Assembly: GCF_038150125.1 (NCBI RefSeq)
Contig: NZ_JBBVMF010000008.1
Coordinates: forward strand, 62,001 to 126,000
DNA: 64,000 nt
Source: SW132 sp038150125
GTDB taxonomy: Bacteria > Bacteroidota > Rhodothermia > Balneolales > Balneolaceae
Reading direction: 5' to 3'
This document shows positions 1-8,698 of this stretch, in pieces (position 1 is the first letter of the stretch; every line of letters starts with the position of its first letter). The notes under the pieces are model-generated. The model ran no database searches. It was not told where the DNA came from and saw nothing but the letters and a program-made list of their open reading frames with translations. Made by a program: the position numbers and the translations under genes.

Positions 1-211
1 GGTTGATCTGGCGAATCAGGCTTACAGGCAGCTCCGCTTAAGATATCTCAACGGTGATGCCGATTATCTTGATGTAATCACATCACTTGACGACATTCAG
101 CAGCTTAGGCGTGATCTTCTGTCTGCCCGATTGCTTCTTGTTGAATTTCGAATTTCACTTTACAGGGCACTTGCCGGATCGTTCGATATGAGTATTAACG
201 AGGCAGAGTGA
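1..211 (+). CDS. TolC-family outer membrane efflux protein, C-terminal end
   Basis: Only the last 69 residues lie in the window (codons from base 2, TGA at 209-211). The piece reads as an alpha-helical hairpin end of an outer-membrane efflux factor: the segment YLNGDADYLDVITSLDDIQQ followed by a heptad-like helix and LYRALAG is the usual closing pattern of TolC/OEP proteins. The family forms the trimeric outer-membrane channel of tripartite pumps. It sits 45 bp before an RND adaptor gene and its pump gene, so the three very probably form one operon for export of drugs or other small molecules. The start and most of the gene are outside the window, so the subfamily cannot be given. Confidence 0.8.
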   Translation, partial: VDLANQAYRQLRLRYLNGDADYLDVITSLDDIQQLRRDLLSARLLLVEFRISLYRALAGSFDMSINEAE

Positions 212-256
212 CCTTATGCCCAAAAATTTATCTTATAACTGATAGTCAAGGATTCA

Positions 257-1468
257 ATGAATCAGAAAAAAACATTAATCTTTTCGCTTTTAATATTATT
301 GGCTGGAGCAGTTCTGACCATCCTTATTTTTAATACTGAGCCGACTGCGTCTCAAACAGGCGCATCCGTTGAAACGGCAATTCTTGTCGATTTGGTAGAG
401 GCAGATAGAGGAACGTATACCCCTATTATTCGGGCAACGGGAACGGTTGAGCCTTCTCAGGACATCATGCTGAGTCCGCGGGTAGAAGGTGAAATTGTAG
501 AGCTATCCCAAAATTTCACGCCAGGCGGTTATGTGGAAGAGGGCGATCTGCTGCTTCAGATAGATCCATCAGACTATCGAAATGCTTTAAAGCAGAGACA
601 GAGTGAGCTGCGAAGTGCTGAAGCAAACCTTATGATAGAAATGGGTCAGCAGAATGTGGCAGAACAGGATTACGCGCTGCTTGATGACTCACTTTCCAGC
701 GAGAGCAAAGCACTTGTATTAAGAGAACCTCAGCTGAACACGGCCCGTGCAATGGTAGAATCAGCCGAGGCAGCCGTACAACAGGCCGAACTTAATTTAG
801 AGCGGACTACAATTCGAGCACCATTCGATGCTTACATTCTCAGCCGAACAGCAAATGTTGGGTCACAGGTTTCACCCGGAGATCAGCTGGGCCGGCTCGT
901 AGGACGCGACACTTACTGGGTCTCAGCCATGATACCGCTTGCCAGCCTACGCTGGATATCCGTGCCCGATAATGGCGGTGGTGGTTCAGAGGTACGCATC
1001 CGGAACCGGACATCCTGGAATGAAGATGAATACAGAACGGGAGAAATTTTCAGGCTTGTGGGTGCACTGGAAGATCAAACGAGAATGGCCAGTCTTTTGA
1101 TTTCAGTGGATGACCCCCTGAGTTATCGTTCCGAGAACTCCGAAAATCCAAAGTTGATGATCGGCTCTTTTGTAGAGGCAAATATCAGGGCCGCCCAGCT
1201 GGAAAATGTTATTCGCCTGAATCGAGACTATGTAAGGCAAAATGATACAGTCTGGGTGATGGAGGAGAGTCGCCTGCAGATACAAGATTTGGAGATTCTG
1301 TTCCGTGATGCTGATTACGCGTACATCACCAGCGGCCTGGAAGATGGCGACAAGATCGTAACCACCACGCTGAGTACAGTAGTTGAAGGCACTCGTCTTC
1401 GAACGGAAAACGGTTCTTCAGCACCATCCGACTCAACACAAGCGTCCTCCGAATCTAACGCTGAATAA
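257..1468 (+). CDS. RND efflux periplasmic adaptor (membrane fusion protein)
   Basis: 403 residues, the usual size of HlyD/AcrA-type adaptors. An N-terminal hydrophobic anchor (about residues 6-26) is followed by a first half-lipoyl segment (about 60-105, with LSPRVEGEIVELS), an alpha-helical coiled-coil hairpin rich in Ala/Glu/Gln (about 110-185) and the second half-lipoyl segment beginning TTIRAPFDAYILSR. A beta-barrel and membrane-proximal domain follow, and the tail is Ser/Thr-rich and probably disordered. The adaptor bridges the inner-membrane RND pump and the TolC-like channel across the periplasm. Stop to pump start is 24 bp, so the genes are co-transcribed. There is no lipobox, so anchoring is by the N-terminal helix. 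The substrate cannot be told from sequence. Confidence 0.9.
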   Translation: MNQKKTLIFSLLILLAGAVLTILIFNTEPTASQTGASVETAILVDLVEADRGTYTPIIRATGTVEPSQDIMLSPRVEGEIVELSQNFTPGGYVEEGDLLLQIDPSDYRNALKQRQSELRSAEANLMIEMGQQNVAEQDYALLDDSLSSESKALVLREPQLNTARAMVESAEAAVQQAELNLERTTIRAPFDAYILSRTANVGSQVSPGDQLGRLVGRDTYWVSAMIPLASLRWISVPDNGGGGSEVRIRNRTSWNEDEYRTGEIFRLVGALEDQTRMASLLISVDDPLSYRSENSENPKLMIGSFVEANIRAAQLENVIRLNRDYVRQNDTVWVMEESRLQIQDLEILFRDADYAYITSGLEDGDKIVTTTLSTVVEGTRLRTENGSSAPSDSTQASSESNAE

Positions 1469-1492
1469 GAAAATCCGATTAAGGCAGCCCCC

Positions 1493-4400
1493 ATGAATCA
1501 ATCAGAATCAAGTAATACAACCAATACGAAGAGCAGCGGCCCTATCTCTTTTATGGCCAATAATCCAATTGCGGCCAATCTTTTGATGATTATTCTGATT
1601 GGCGGCGGTATCTGGACAATGTTCAATATCCAGAAAGAGGTGTTCCCAGAATATCAGCTCGATATTGTTGAAGTAAGCGTGGCATATCCCGGTGCGGCGC
1701 CATCTGAAGTGGAGCAGGGCATTCTGCGGCCGGTTGAAGAGGCAATTCGCGGCGTTCAGGGAATCAATGAAGTAACGTCCACTGCATATGAGGGAGGGGG
1801 ATCTGTTTCAATTGAACTGGTGGTTGGAACCGACCGTATGAAGACCTACCAGGATATCGATCAGGCGGTAAATCGTATTCGAACATTTCCTGATAATATC
1901 GAAGAGCCGGAAGTTCAGCTTCAGTCTAATCAACAAGAGGTAATGACGGTCGGAATTTACGGGGATGCCGATATCTGGACACTTCGGGTAATTGCAGAAA
2001 GTCTGCGGGACAGAATGCTGAGCGATGGAGACATTACGCAGGTGGAAATCGGAAATGTACCAGATTACGTGACTCACGTTGAAATTCCCCGCGACAAGCT
2101 TCTTGAGTACAATATGACGCTGAGCCAGGTTGCGGATCTGATTCGAACTTCAAGCGAAGATGTGGCAGCCGGGGCCATCCAAACCAACTCAGGTGAAATA
2201 CTGCTTCGAATGCAGGAGCGTAAGCAGTGGGCCCGGGAGTTTGGCAGAATTGAGCTCATTTCATCCGAAGACGGAGGGTCAGTACTACTGGCTGATATAG
2301 CTGATATAACAGATGGATTTGAAGAGACCGGGTTTCATGGCGAATTTAACAGGCAGCCCACCGTTGATCTCGATATTTTCAGGATCGGCGAGCAGTCACC
2401 GCTGGTCGTTGCTGCGGCAGTAGAACGAATTCTTGAGGAGGCACAACCTTCGTTTCCTCCCGGTGTACAATACCGGATAGATAGCAATGCAGCTGAAGAT
2501 TTTGGCGAACGATTATCGCTCCTGATGGAGAACGGACTGCTTGCAATCATTATAGTGATGATAATACTCGCTCTGTTCCTGGAATACCGCCTGGCTTTTT
2601 GGGTGATGATGGGGATGACCATTTCATTTGTGGGTGCAATTGTCTTTTTGCCGGTTATCGGGCTCAGTATTAACATGATATCGATGTTCGGTTTTCTTGT
2701 GGTACTCGGAATCGTGGTTGACGATGCTATTGTGGTTGGTGAGAATGTTTATGAATATCGTGAGCAGGGCATGAGCTTTAAAGATGCGGCAATAAAAGGA
2801 GCACGTGAAATGAGCCGTCCGGTGACGTTTGCTATCCTGACGAACATTATAGCATTTGTGCCGCTCCTCTTTATGCCGGGCGTAACCGGAAAATATTGGT
2901 GGCCGCTCCCTGCTGTGGTTATTGTAGTACTGGCTGTTTCGCTGTTTGAGGCACTTTTCATTTTGCCGGCTCACCTGTCACACGGACCGAAGGAGGAGCG
3001 GTTTCGAATTGGTAAGAAAATCAAACGGTGGCAGCAGCTCTTTGCAAAAAAATTCACCCGCTTTATCAATACAAAATACAGCAAGTTTCTCGACTTCTGC
3101 CTGCGCAACCGTTATGTAACACTGAGTTCCGCTGTAGCCCTGCTTGTGGTTGTGGGCGGTTATGGGTACAGCGATCACATGGGGATGGTGATGATGCCGG
3201 AGATGGCTGCCGATGAAATTGAGGCGGGTGTTAACTTGCCGGTTGGAACAACTCCGCGGCAAGCTGCTCAGGTGGCTTACGACATTACCAATTCGACACA
3301 CAACATGTTTGAAGAATACGATCTGTTTCGTGTCGCTGAAGGGATAAAAACCAATGTTCGTGGACAGAGTTTTATTGATGTGGAAATTGTGATGAAGCCA
3401 CCATCTGAACGCGATATGTCAGCACAGGAGCTCATGGAATTATGGCGTGATCAGATTGGTAACATAGCGGGAGTTGATCAGATTACATTTGAGGCGGAAC
3501 GCGGCCCGGGAGGATGGCGGCAGGATATTGTGGTGGACCTTAGCCACTCAAATGTCGACGTACTCGAAGCCGCCACAACGGCAATGGTTGAACGGATGGA
3601 AGCGTTCGACGCCACCCGTAATGTCAATGATAATTACGACCGCGGAAAATCACAGTTTGATTTTAAACTCCTTCCTGAAGGCCGGAAGCTGGGCCTCACA
3701 TCAAATGAAGTCGGCCGGCAGCTGCGTGATGCATTTTTTGGCTCACTTGCCATGCGACAGCTCAGAGGCACAAACGAGATTGAAGTGTATGTGAGATTGC
3801 CGGAAGAAGAGCGTCAGGATATCTACCACCTGGAAGATTATGTTATTCAAACTGCAGGAGGCATGGATGTTCCGCTGATGGAGGTTGTCCAGGTTGAAGA
3901 AGGTCAGGCATTTACGTCTATCAACAGGCGTGATGGAAGGCGTGTGGTGAGTATCGGGATGGATGCTCAGCCGTCTAATGCCGTTTCGCGTGTGCTTGAG
4001 GCGATGCAGACCGACGTGCTACCGCAGCTTCGAAACGATTTCCCCGGCATTACATGGACGTTTGAGGGAAGCCAGGCCGACATGAGAGAGTCAACAAACA
4101 CACTTTGGGGAGGGTTTATGCTGGCCATGCTGGTTATTTACGCATTATTAGCGGTCGCTTTCGGAAGCTATGTTCAGCCGTTGATTGTGATGGGGGCTAT
4201 TCCATTTGGTATCGTCGGCGCGGTGATTGGCCATATTATTCTTGGGTACGATCTGTCGCTGGTTAGCCTGATGGGAGTGATTGCACTCTCCGGAGTGGTA
4301 CTAAATGACTCGCTGATTATGATTGATCACGCCAACAGAAATCGTTCAAGCTCAATGGTTTCTGCCCTTGACGCCATACATGAAGCAGGTCTTCGTCGTT

Positions 4401-4609
4401 TCAGGCCTATACTACTAACTACGCTGACCACCTTTGGCGGACTCACACCCATTATTCTTGAAACTTCCGTGCAGGCGTACCAGCTAATTCCGATGGCCAT
4501 ATCTCTCGGCTTCGGGATCGTTTTCGCAACGGCTATTATCCTTGTCATTGTGCCTTGTCTATACATGATCCTCGAAGATACGACATCAAAACTAAAAAGT
4601 GCCGGGTAA
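1493..4609 (+). CDS. RND superfamily efflux pump, inner-membrane permease
   Basis: 1038 residues, the standard length for AcrB/HAE1-type proton-driven pumps. The N-terminal membrane helix (MANNPIAANLLMIILIGGGI) is followed by the large periplasmic porter domain, a block of helices including GIVVDDAIVVGENVYE with the paired acidic residues of the proton relay, a central cytoplasmic loop, the second porter domain from about residue 560, and a final helix block (from about 865) including SLMGVIALSGVVLNDSLIMI. The pump takes substrate from the periplasm or outer leaflet and passes it to the TolC-like channel through the adaptor encoded just upstream. The DD pair argues for a hydrophobe/amphiphile pump rather than a heavy-metal pump, but the substrate is not determinable. 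Confidence 0.93.
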   Translation: MNQSESSNTTNTKSSGPISFMANNPIAANLLMIILIGGGIWTMFNIQKEVFPEYQLDIVEVSVAYPGAAPSEVEQGILRPVEEAIRGVQGINEVTSTAYEGGGSVSIELVVGTDRMKTYQDIDQAVNRIRTFPDNIEEPEVQLQSNQQEVMTVGIYGDADIWTLRVIAESLRDRMLSDGDITQVEIGNVPDYVTHVEIPRDKLLEYNMTLSQVADLIRTSSEDVAAGAIQTNSGEILLRMQERKQWAREFGRIELISSEDGGSVLLADIADITDGFEETGFHGEFNRQPTVDLDIFRIGEQSPLVVAAAVERILEEAQPSFPPGVQYRIDSNAAEDFGERLSLLMENGLLAIIIVMIILALFLEYRLAFWVMMGMTISFVGAIVFLPVIGLSINMISMFGFLVVLGIVVDDAIVVGENVYEYREQGMSFKDAAIKGAREMSRPVTFAILTNIIAFVPLLFMPGVTGKYWWPLPAVVIVVLAVSLFEALFILPAHLSHGPKEERFRIGKKIKRWQQLFAKKFTRFINTKYSKFLDFCLRNRYVTLSSAVALLVVVGGYGYSDHMGMVMMPEMAADEIEAGVNLPVGTTPRQAAQVAYDITNSTHNMFEEYDLFRVAEGIKTNVRGQSFIDVEIVMKPPSERDMSAQELMELWRDQIGNIAGVDQITFEAERGPGGWRQDIVVDLSHSNVDVLEAATTAMVERMEAFDATRNVNDNYDRGKSQFDFKLLPEGRKLGLTSNEVGRQLRDAFFGSLAMRQLRGTNEIEVYVRLPEEERQDIYHLEDYVIQTAGGMDVPLMEVVQVEEGQAFTSINRRDGRRVVSIGMDAQPSNAVSRVLEAMQTDVLPQLRNDFPGITWTFEGSQADMRESTNTLWGGFMLAMLVIYALLAVAFGSYVQPLIVMGAIPFGIVGAVIGHIILGYDLSLVSLMGVIALSGVVLNDSLIMIDHANRNRSSSMVSALDAIHEAGLRRFRPILLTTLTTFGGLTPIILETSVQAYQLIPMAISLGFGIVFATAIILVIVPCLYMILEDTTSKLKSAG

Positions 4610-4684
4610 AGATGGTTTTTAAAATTGCGGGTTTTAGAGTATGATTCGGCAGTACTTACTTTAAAGCCTGTAACTATTTAAATC

Positions 4685-6025
4685 GTGCACAGACAATTTT
4701 TACTATTCTCACTATTCTGCCTCATCCTGGTATCGTGTAGCCAGGAACATGTGAATGAATCAAATGCTGAAACAACCGGAAAGCTCATTCCGGTGGCTGA
4801 AGGGTACGCTAACACCAGTGTTAACGCCGTTATTTTTCGCAAGCACTCTCTTTTCACTCACAACGGAAATCAGTACATCTCTTTTTATGATGCAGACGGA
4901 CGAGTGGTTCTGGGAAAACGTGCGTCAGATAGTTCCGAATGGGAGCTGCATCAAACCAACTTTACCGGAAATGTAGAAGACGCCCACAACTCCATTAGCA
5001 TGGCAGTTGATGGACGTGGATACATTCACCTGGCGTGGGATCATCACAACAATCCATTAAACTATGCGGTAAGCCTGGAGCCGGAGAATCTGGAGATGAG
5101 CCAAAAACAGCGTCCCGGTTCATTGAATACCGGCCATAGCGTAACCTACCCTGAGTTTTACAGGATGCCCGGCGGAGACTTGTTACTGATGTATCGCAAC
5201 GGCTGGTCGGGCAAAGGCTCGCAGGTTGTTCATCGGTTTGATTTGGACTCGAAAGAGTGGCAGTTGCTTCACGAACAGTTAATTGACGGCGAAGGTGAGG
5301 TCAATCCGTTCTGGCAGACCACAATGGATGCGCAGGGCACCTTTCATCTGTCTTGGACATGGCGGCGGGATGGCATCGCAGAAACCAACCATAATTTGAT
5401 GTACGCCCGGTCGCATGATGGCGGATTGACATGGGAGCGATCAGATGGTACTCCGTATCAGCTCCCCATCACACCCAAAACAGCCGAAATGGCGCTGGAG
5501 ATACCGGATAATTCAAGTATGATGAACCAGACATCCATGGCGGCTGACCGATTTGGGCGTCCATATATTGTGAATTACTGGACGCCTGAAGGGAGCGATA
5601 TTCCGCAGTATCATGTGGTGTATCTGCATGATTGGGAATGGAACGTACGTCAGGTCAGCAACCGGACCGAGCCGTTCGAACTGAGCGGGCGTGGGACGAT
5701 GGCTCCTCCATTATCACGACCACAGATTGTTACACAAAGTTTTGATGATCGGGACGGAGCTATCATCCTGTTTAGGGATGAGGAGCATGGGAACCGCGTG
5801 TCTGCTGCAGTCTCAAAAGATATAGAAAAAGGCGAGTGGCAAATAGTAGATTTGGCCGATATGAGCGTTGGCAACTGGGAGCCCACGTTTGACCTGCAGC
5901 TTTGGAGAGAGTCGAAAATTTTGAACCTTCTTGTCCAGCGTGTTGCTCAGCTCGACAATGAACAGCCAGAAAAAATTGGCCCGCAGATGGTGTATGTATT
6001 GGAATGGAACCCCTTTAACGAGTAA
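4685..6025 (+). CDS. BNR-4 repeat lipoprotein, possible polysaccharide-lyase-like beta-propeller
   Basis: 446 residues from a GTG start. The first 20 residues are a lipoprotein signal (FCLILVSCS, Cys at about 18), so the protein is probably membrane-anchored on the periplasmic or outer side. The body shows beta-propeller blades of BNR_4 type: a His-rich block (EDAHNSISMAVDGRGYIHLA, then WDHHNNPLNYAVS), then TYPEFYRMPGGDLLLMYRNG followed by GSGKG-like turns, and further blades with AxxRFGRPYIVNYW. From memory, PL24/PL25 ulvan lyases show similarly placed His, Tyr and Arg in such propellers, so a polysaccharide-acting role is possible but unproven. No other carbohydrate genes lie next to it. 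It follows the RND pump by 75 bp and may have its own promoter. Confidence 0.72.
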   Translation: MHRQFLLFSLFCLILVSCSQEHVNESNAETTGKLIPVAEGYANTSVNAVIFRKHSLFTHNGNQYISFYDADGRVVLGKRASDSSEWELHQTNFTGNVEDAHNSISMAVDGRGYIHLAWDHHNNPLNYAVSLEPENLEMSQKQRPGSLNTGHSVTYPEFYRMPGGDLLLMYRNGWSGKGSQVVHRFDLDSKEWQLLHEQLIDGEGEVNPFWQTTMDAQGTFHLSWTWRRDGIAETNHNLMYARSHDGGLTWERSDGTPYQLPITPKTAEMALEIPDNSSMMNQTSMAADRFGRPYIVNYWTPEGSDIPQYHVVYLHDWEWNVRQVSNRTEPFELSGRGTMAPPLSRPQIVTQSFDDRDGAIILFRDEEHGNRVSAAVSKDIEKGEWQIVDLADMSVGNWEPTFDLQLWRESKILNLLVQRVAQLDNEQPEKIGPQMVYVLEWNPFNE

Positions 6026-6182
6026 AAAAAGCTTCGCAAAAACAGGGGAATAGAAATAAATTTAAAGTGAGTGAAATGTCCAATCAATTTTTCTCGCATT
6101 ATAGATAGCCCTTTAATCTAACTTTTAGATATCTAAGAAATATCATCTTCTTATTGATAACATAAATCTTATTTGAAACAGC

Positions 6183-6851
6183 ATGCTCGATAAGCTCAGA
6201 AATCTCAAAAAAGTCATCACAAACACGGCAAGCCAGGTCTCATTCGACCCAACACGGTTTGATGATCCGCTTGCCACATCAATCCGATGGACCCCGATTG
6301 AAAGTGGTGGCAGCAACTTCAGAACGCATAAATTTTATACAGATGGAGCAAACCAGGTCGGGTTTAAGGCAACGCTTAGCGCCAAACTTTTTAGTGGAAT
6401 ATTTATTCTTGTGGGCTTGGGTGTGGCAGTCGGGCTTACAGGAAGCCAGTTGCAGAGTGGCTTTCCGATCCTATCCATGGATGTACTGTTTCCATTAATA
6501 TTCGGACTGATATTTTTTGGTGTGGGCCTCTATATGTTCCGATCGTATGCCAAGCCCATTATTTTTGATAAGATGACCGGATACCACTGGAAAGGCTGGG
6601 AAAAACCTGACCGCTACAGAGGTGATCAGAAAATTCCGGGCTCAGTAAAACTTGATGATATTCACGCCCTTCAAATCGTTTCGGAGTACATCAGGGGAGA
6701 TAAAAAGAACTACTACAGCTACGAGCTTAATCTTGTCACCCACGACGGTCAGCGCCACAATGTGATCGATCACGGTGATCGGTCTGATCTAATCATTGAT
6801 GCGAACAAGCTATCTGACTTCCTCGGTAAGCCGGTCTGGGATGCATCGTAA
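6183..6851 (+). CDS. hypothetical protein with two membrane segments
   Basis: 222 residues, function not recognised. The N-terminal ~70 residues are soluble and include WTPIESGGSNFRTHKF, followed by two hydrophobic segments at about residues 68-90 and 99-120 separated by a short loop, then a ~100-residue soluble C-terminal domain containing YHWKGWEKPDRYRGDQK and a beta-rich stretch (YSYELNLVTHDGQRHNVIDH). The C-terminal part looks like a small pleckstrin-like or bPH-type beta domain, but this is only an impression. The gene stands alone: it is 157 bp after the BNR lipoprotein and convergent with the next gene, from which it is separated by a bidirectional-looking hairpin. Confidence 0.7.
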   Translation: MLDKLRNLKKVITNTASQVSFDPTRFDDPLATSIRWTPIESGGSNFRTHKFYTDGANQVGFKATLSAKLFSGIFILVGLGVAVGLTGSQLQSGFPILSMDVLFPLIFGLIFFGVGLYMFRSYAKPIIFDKMTGYHWKGWEKPDRYRGDQKIPGSVKLDDIHALQIVSEYIRGDKKNYYSYELNLVTHDGQRHNVIDHGDRSDLIIDANKLSDFLGKPVWDAS

Positions 6852-6864
6852 CAGATAGCATCGC

Positions 6865-6898
6865 AAAAAAAAGCTCCATCCCGTTTAGGTAATGGAGC
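6865..6898 (-). terminator. Rho-independent terminator for the minus-strand gene at 6959..7486
   Basis: A perfect 7-bp stem (GCTCCAT at 6873-6879 with ATGGAGC at 6892-6898) is followed, reading the minus strand, by eight T residues (plus-strand A run 6865-6872). It lies 61 nt downstream of the minus-strand gene. A short A/T run on the other side (AAAACTGTTT) may allow weak use on the plus strand as well, serving the convergent gene that ends at 6851. Confidence 0.7.
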
Positions 6899-6958
6899 AA
6901 AACTGTTTGAGGTGGCTCTTGATTTTCAAAAGAGAGTGGCAATATTAAAAAGCGAAAG

Positions 6959-7486
6959 TCAAATCAAACGCTTCTCTGCCTCAGCAACAAAACGGCGGGC
7001 ATCACGCCTCGAAAAATCCTGCATAATATATGTGCCATTAATCTCGAGGTCATTGAAAATAGCGTTGTTGTCTATATCAATGATCTCAAGAGTGCCATCA
7101 GAGTAACTAACTTCTTTGATATCATAAATCGAAATTGAAATGGCATTATCGAGCAGTGTTCGAATGCCGCTGCCAACCATAGACTTGATGACATCGGCAA
7201 AGACTGTCTCTTCTTTATCTTTTATCTCATTCTCGATGTTTTCAAGATAGTCATCGGTGAATTGTATCAGCAGCCGGTCACCATGAAGAATTAGGTTGGC
7301 AATCTTCTCTTTGTTAGTAATAAAGACCTCGGATTGGCTTTTTGTCATCCGGGGCTGTATCTCTGAGTTAAGGTCGCTTTCAATGGATATAGATTGTGCC
7401 TTGGCAAGGTTATTCGCCCCGGCCAGGGTGCCCACAAAAAATAAGAGTACTGAAAAACGTTTAAAAATGAGGTTAAATTTCTTCAT
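6959..7486 (-). CDS. hypothetical exported protein
   Basis: 175 residues, not recognised. Residues 1-31 form a Sec signal peptide (MKKFNLIFKRF, hydrophobic core, cleavage after AKA), so the mature protein is periplasmic or outer-membrane-associated. The mature part is acidic and mixes alpha and beta, with no cysteines or evident catalytic motif. It ends in a basic helix (DARRFVAEAEKRLI). It is monocistronic: a terminator follows it and the divergent phenylalanine hydroxylase gene starts 231 bp upstream. No function can be given. Confidence 0.7.
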   Translation of the reverse strand: MKKFNLIFKRFSVLLFFVGTLAGANNLAKAQSISIESDLNSEIQPRMTKSQSEVFITNKEKIANLILHGDRLLIQFTDDYLENIENEIKDKEETVFADVIKSMVGSGIRTLLDNAISISIYDIKEVSYSDGTLEIIDIDNNAIFNDLEINGTYIMQDFSRRDARRFVAEAEKRLI

Positions 7487-7717
7487 GCTGAGAGTCTGTT
7501 TATTGTTAACTGTTGATGATGTCTACGATTAAAGGATTGTTCTGTTACAAAATATTATGAGTATAGAGGGATGATTAACTCAGTGAATCTGAAATAATAA
7601 TTAGCTAAATTCTACCCCAAAAACCGGGAACGGAACGTCCCTTATTTTTTATTAGGGGCGTGTGATTAAATCAAACCCACGCTCTGGAATCATCTACAGA
7701 AGTAAAAGAATTACCTT

Positions 7718-8455
7718 ATGGAAAAAATGACACAGGATTATGCTAAATATACAAGTGAAGATACCGCAGTATGGAATACACTGTTCGAGCGACAGCTAAA
7801 GAACCTGCCCGGAAAAGCTCATCCAGAATATTTACATTGCCTCGATCAGCTTTCAGAGGTTTTGAACCCGAATAAAATCCCGGACTTCAGCGAGCTAAAT
7901 GAAAAACTGATGGCTGAAAATGGCTGGTCAATAGTTGTTGTTCCCGGTCTTATTCCAGTGGATGATTTTTTTAAACTTTTGTCTGAGAAGAAATTTTGCT
8001 CCTCTACCTGGCTGAGGCAGATGAGTCAGCTTGACTACCTTGAAGAGCCCGACATGTTTCACGACATTTTTGGTCATATTCCTCTGTTGATGAATTCTGA
8101 ATACGCCAGATTTGTACAGAAATTCGGAGAGATGGGCGTGAAGTATGGTTATGATAAAACCGTTGAAAAACAGCTCCAGCGACTTTACTGGTTTACAATT
8201 GAGTTTGGGTTGATTAAGCAACAGAATCTGACCAGAATTTACGGGGCAGGAATATTATCATCTTCAGGCGAATCAAATCATATTTATGATGATGACATTA
8301 CGGTACTTCCATACGACGTAGAAAAGATCCTGGACAACGATTTCATTACATCTGAAATACAGACACAGTATTATGAAATTGAAACGTATGAGCAGCTTTT
8401 TGAATCTGTAGGGGAACTGGAAGAGAATTTGATGGAAGAAGTGAAAGTAGTGTAG
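7718..8455 (+). CDS. phhA: phenylalanine 4-monooxygenase (pterin-dependent aromatic amino acid hydroxylase)
   Basis: 245 residues, the size of the bacterial single-domain enzymes that lack the regulatory ACT domain. The enzyme converts L-phenylalanine and O2 to tyrosine using a tetrahydropterin and non-haem iron. The iron ligands are visible: His115 and His120 in DMFHDIFGH and Glu162 in WFTIEFGL, the 2-His-1-carboxylate facial triad. The conserved pterin-side segment PGLIPVDDFF is also present. It is monocistronic, but the cofactor-recycling dehydratase is at 20126..20416 and enzymes for pterin synthesis are at 39351..40705, so the pathway is dispersed over this window. ATG at 7718 and ATG four codons later are both possible starts. 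Confidence 0.95.
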   Translation: MEKMTQDYAKYTSEDTAVWNTLFERQLKNLPGKAHPEYLHCLDQLSEVLNPNKIPDFSELNEKLMAENGWSIVVVPGLIPVDDFFKLLSEKKFCSSTWLRQMSQLDYLEEPDMFHDIFGHIPLLMNSEYARFVQKFGEMGVKYGYDKTVEKQLQRLYWFTIEFGLIKQQNLTRIYGAGILSSSGESNHIYDDDITVLPYDVEKILDNDFITSEIQTQYYEIETYEQLFESVGELEENLMEEVKVV

Positions 8456-8584
8456 AAGGTATGGACTATGGCCGGAACCTGACTTTTTTCAGTACTTACA
8501 ATACTTGAAGGGTAGCTTCGAATCTCTGCTTTGCACTAAAGAAAACCAAAGCTCTAAAATATCCTCTTTGAGAGGAGAAAGGAT

Positions 8585-8685
8585 CTGAAAACAGCGGAAT
8601 GCTGATTTTCAGGCCGGGGGATAAGTTGATGGGGTAGCCTAAAGTCAGGGTCTGGCTCTGACAAAACTCCATCTACCCCGCCGGC
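8585..8685. other. structured intergenic element with nested inverted repeats
   Basis: The 243-bp gap between phhA and the Mrp operon holds dense dyad symmetry. One hairpin spans 8585-8612 (CTGAAAACAGC against GCTGATTTTCAG with one bulge, loop GGAAT). A second nested structure has outer pair GCCGG 8613-8617 with CCGGC 8681-8685, middle pair GGGGTAG 8631-8637 with CTACCCC 8673-8679, and inner pair GTCAG 8644-8648 with CTGAC 8658-8662. A smaller hairpin lies at 8562-8576 (TCCTCT TTG AGAGGA). No poly-T tail follows, so it is not a simple terminator. It could be a 3' structure of the minus-strand Mrp transcript, a small RNA or a dispersed repeat. Confidence 0.4.
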
Positions 8686-8698
8686 ATAGGAATGTTGA

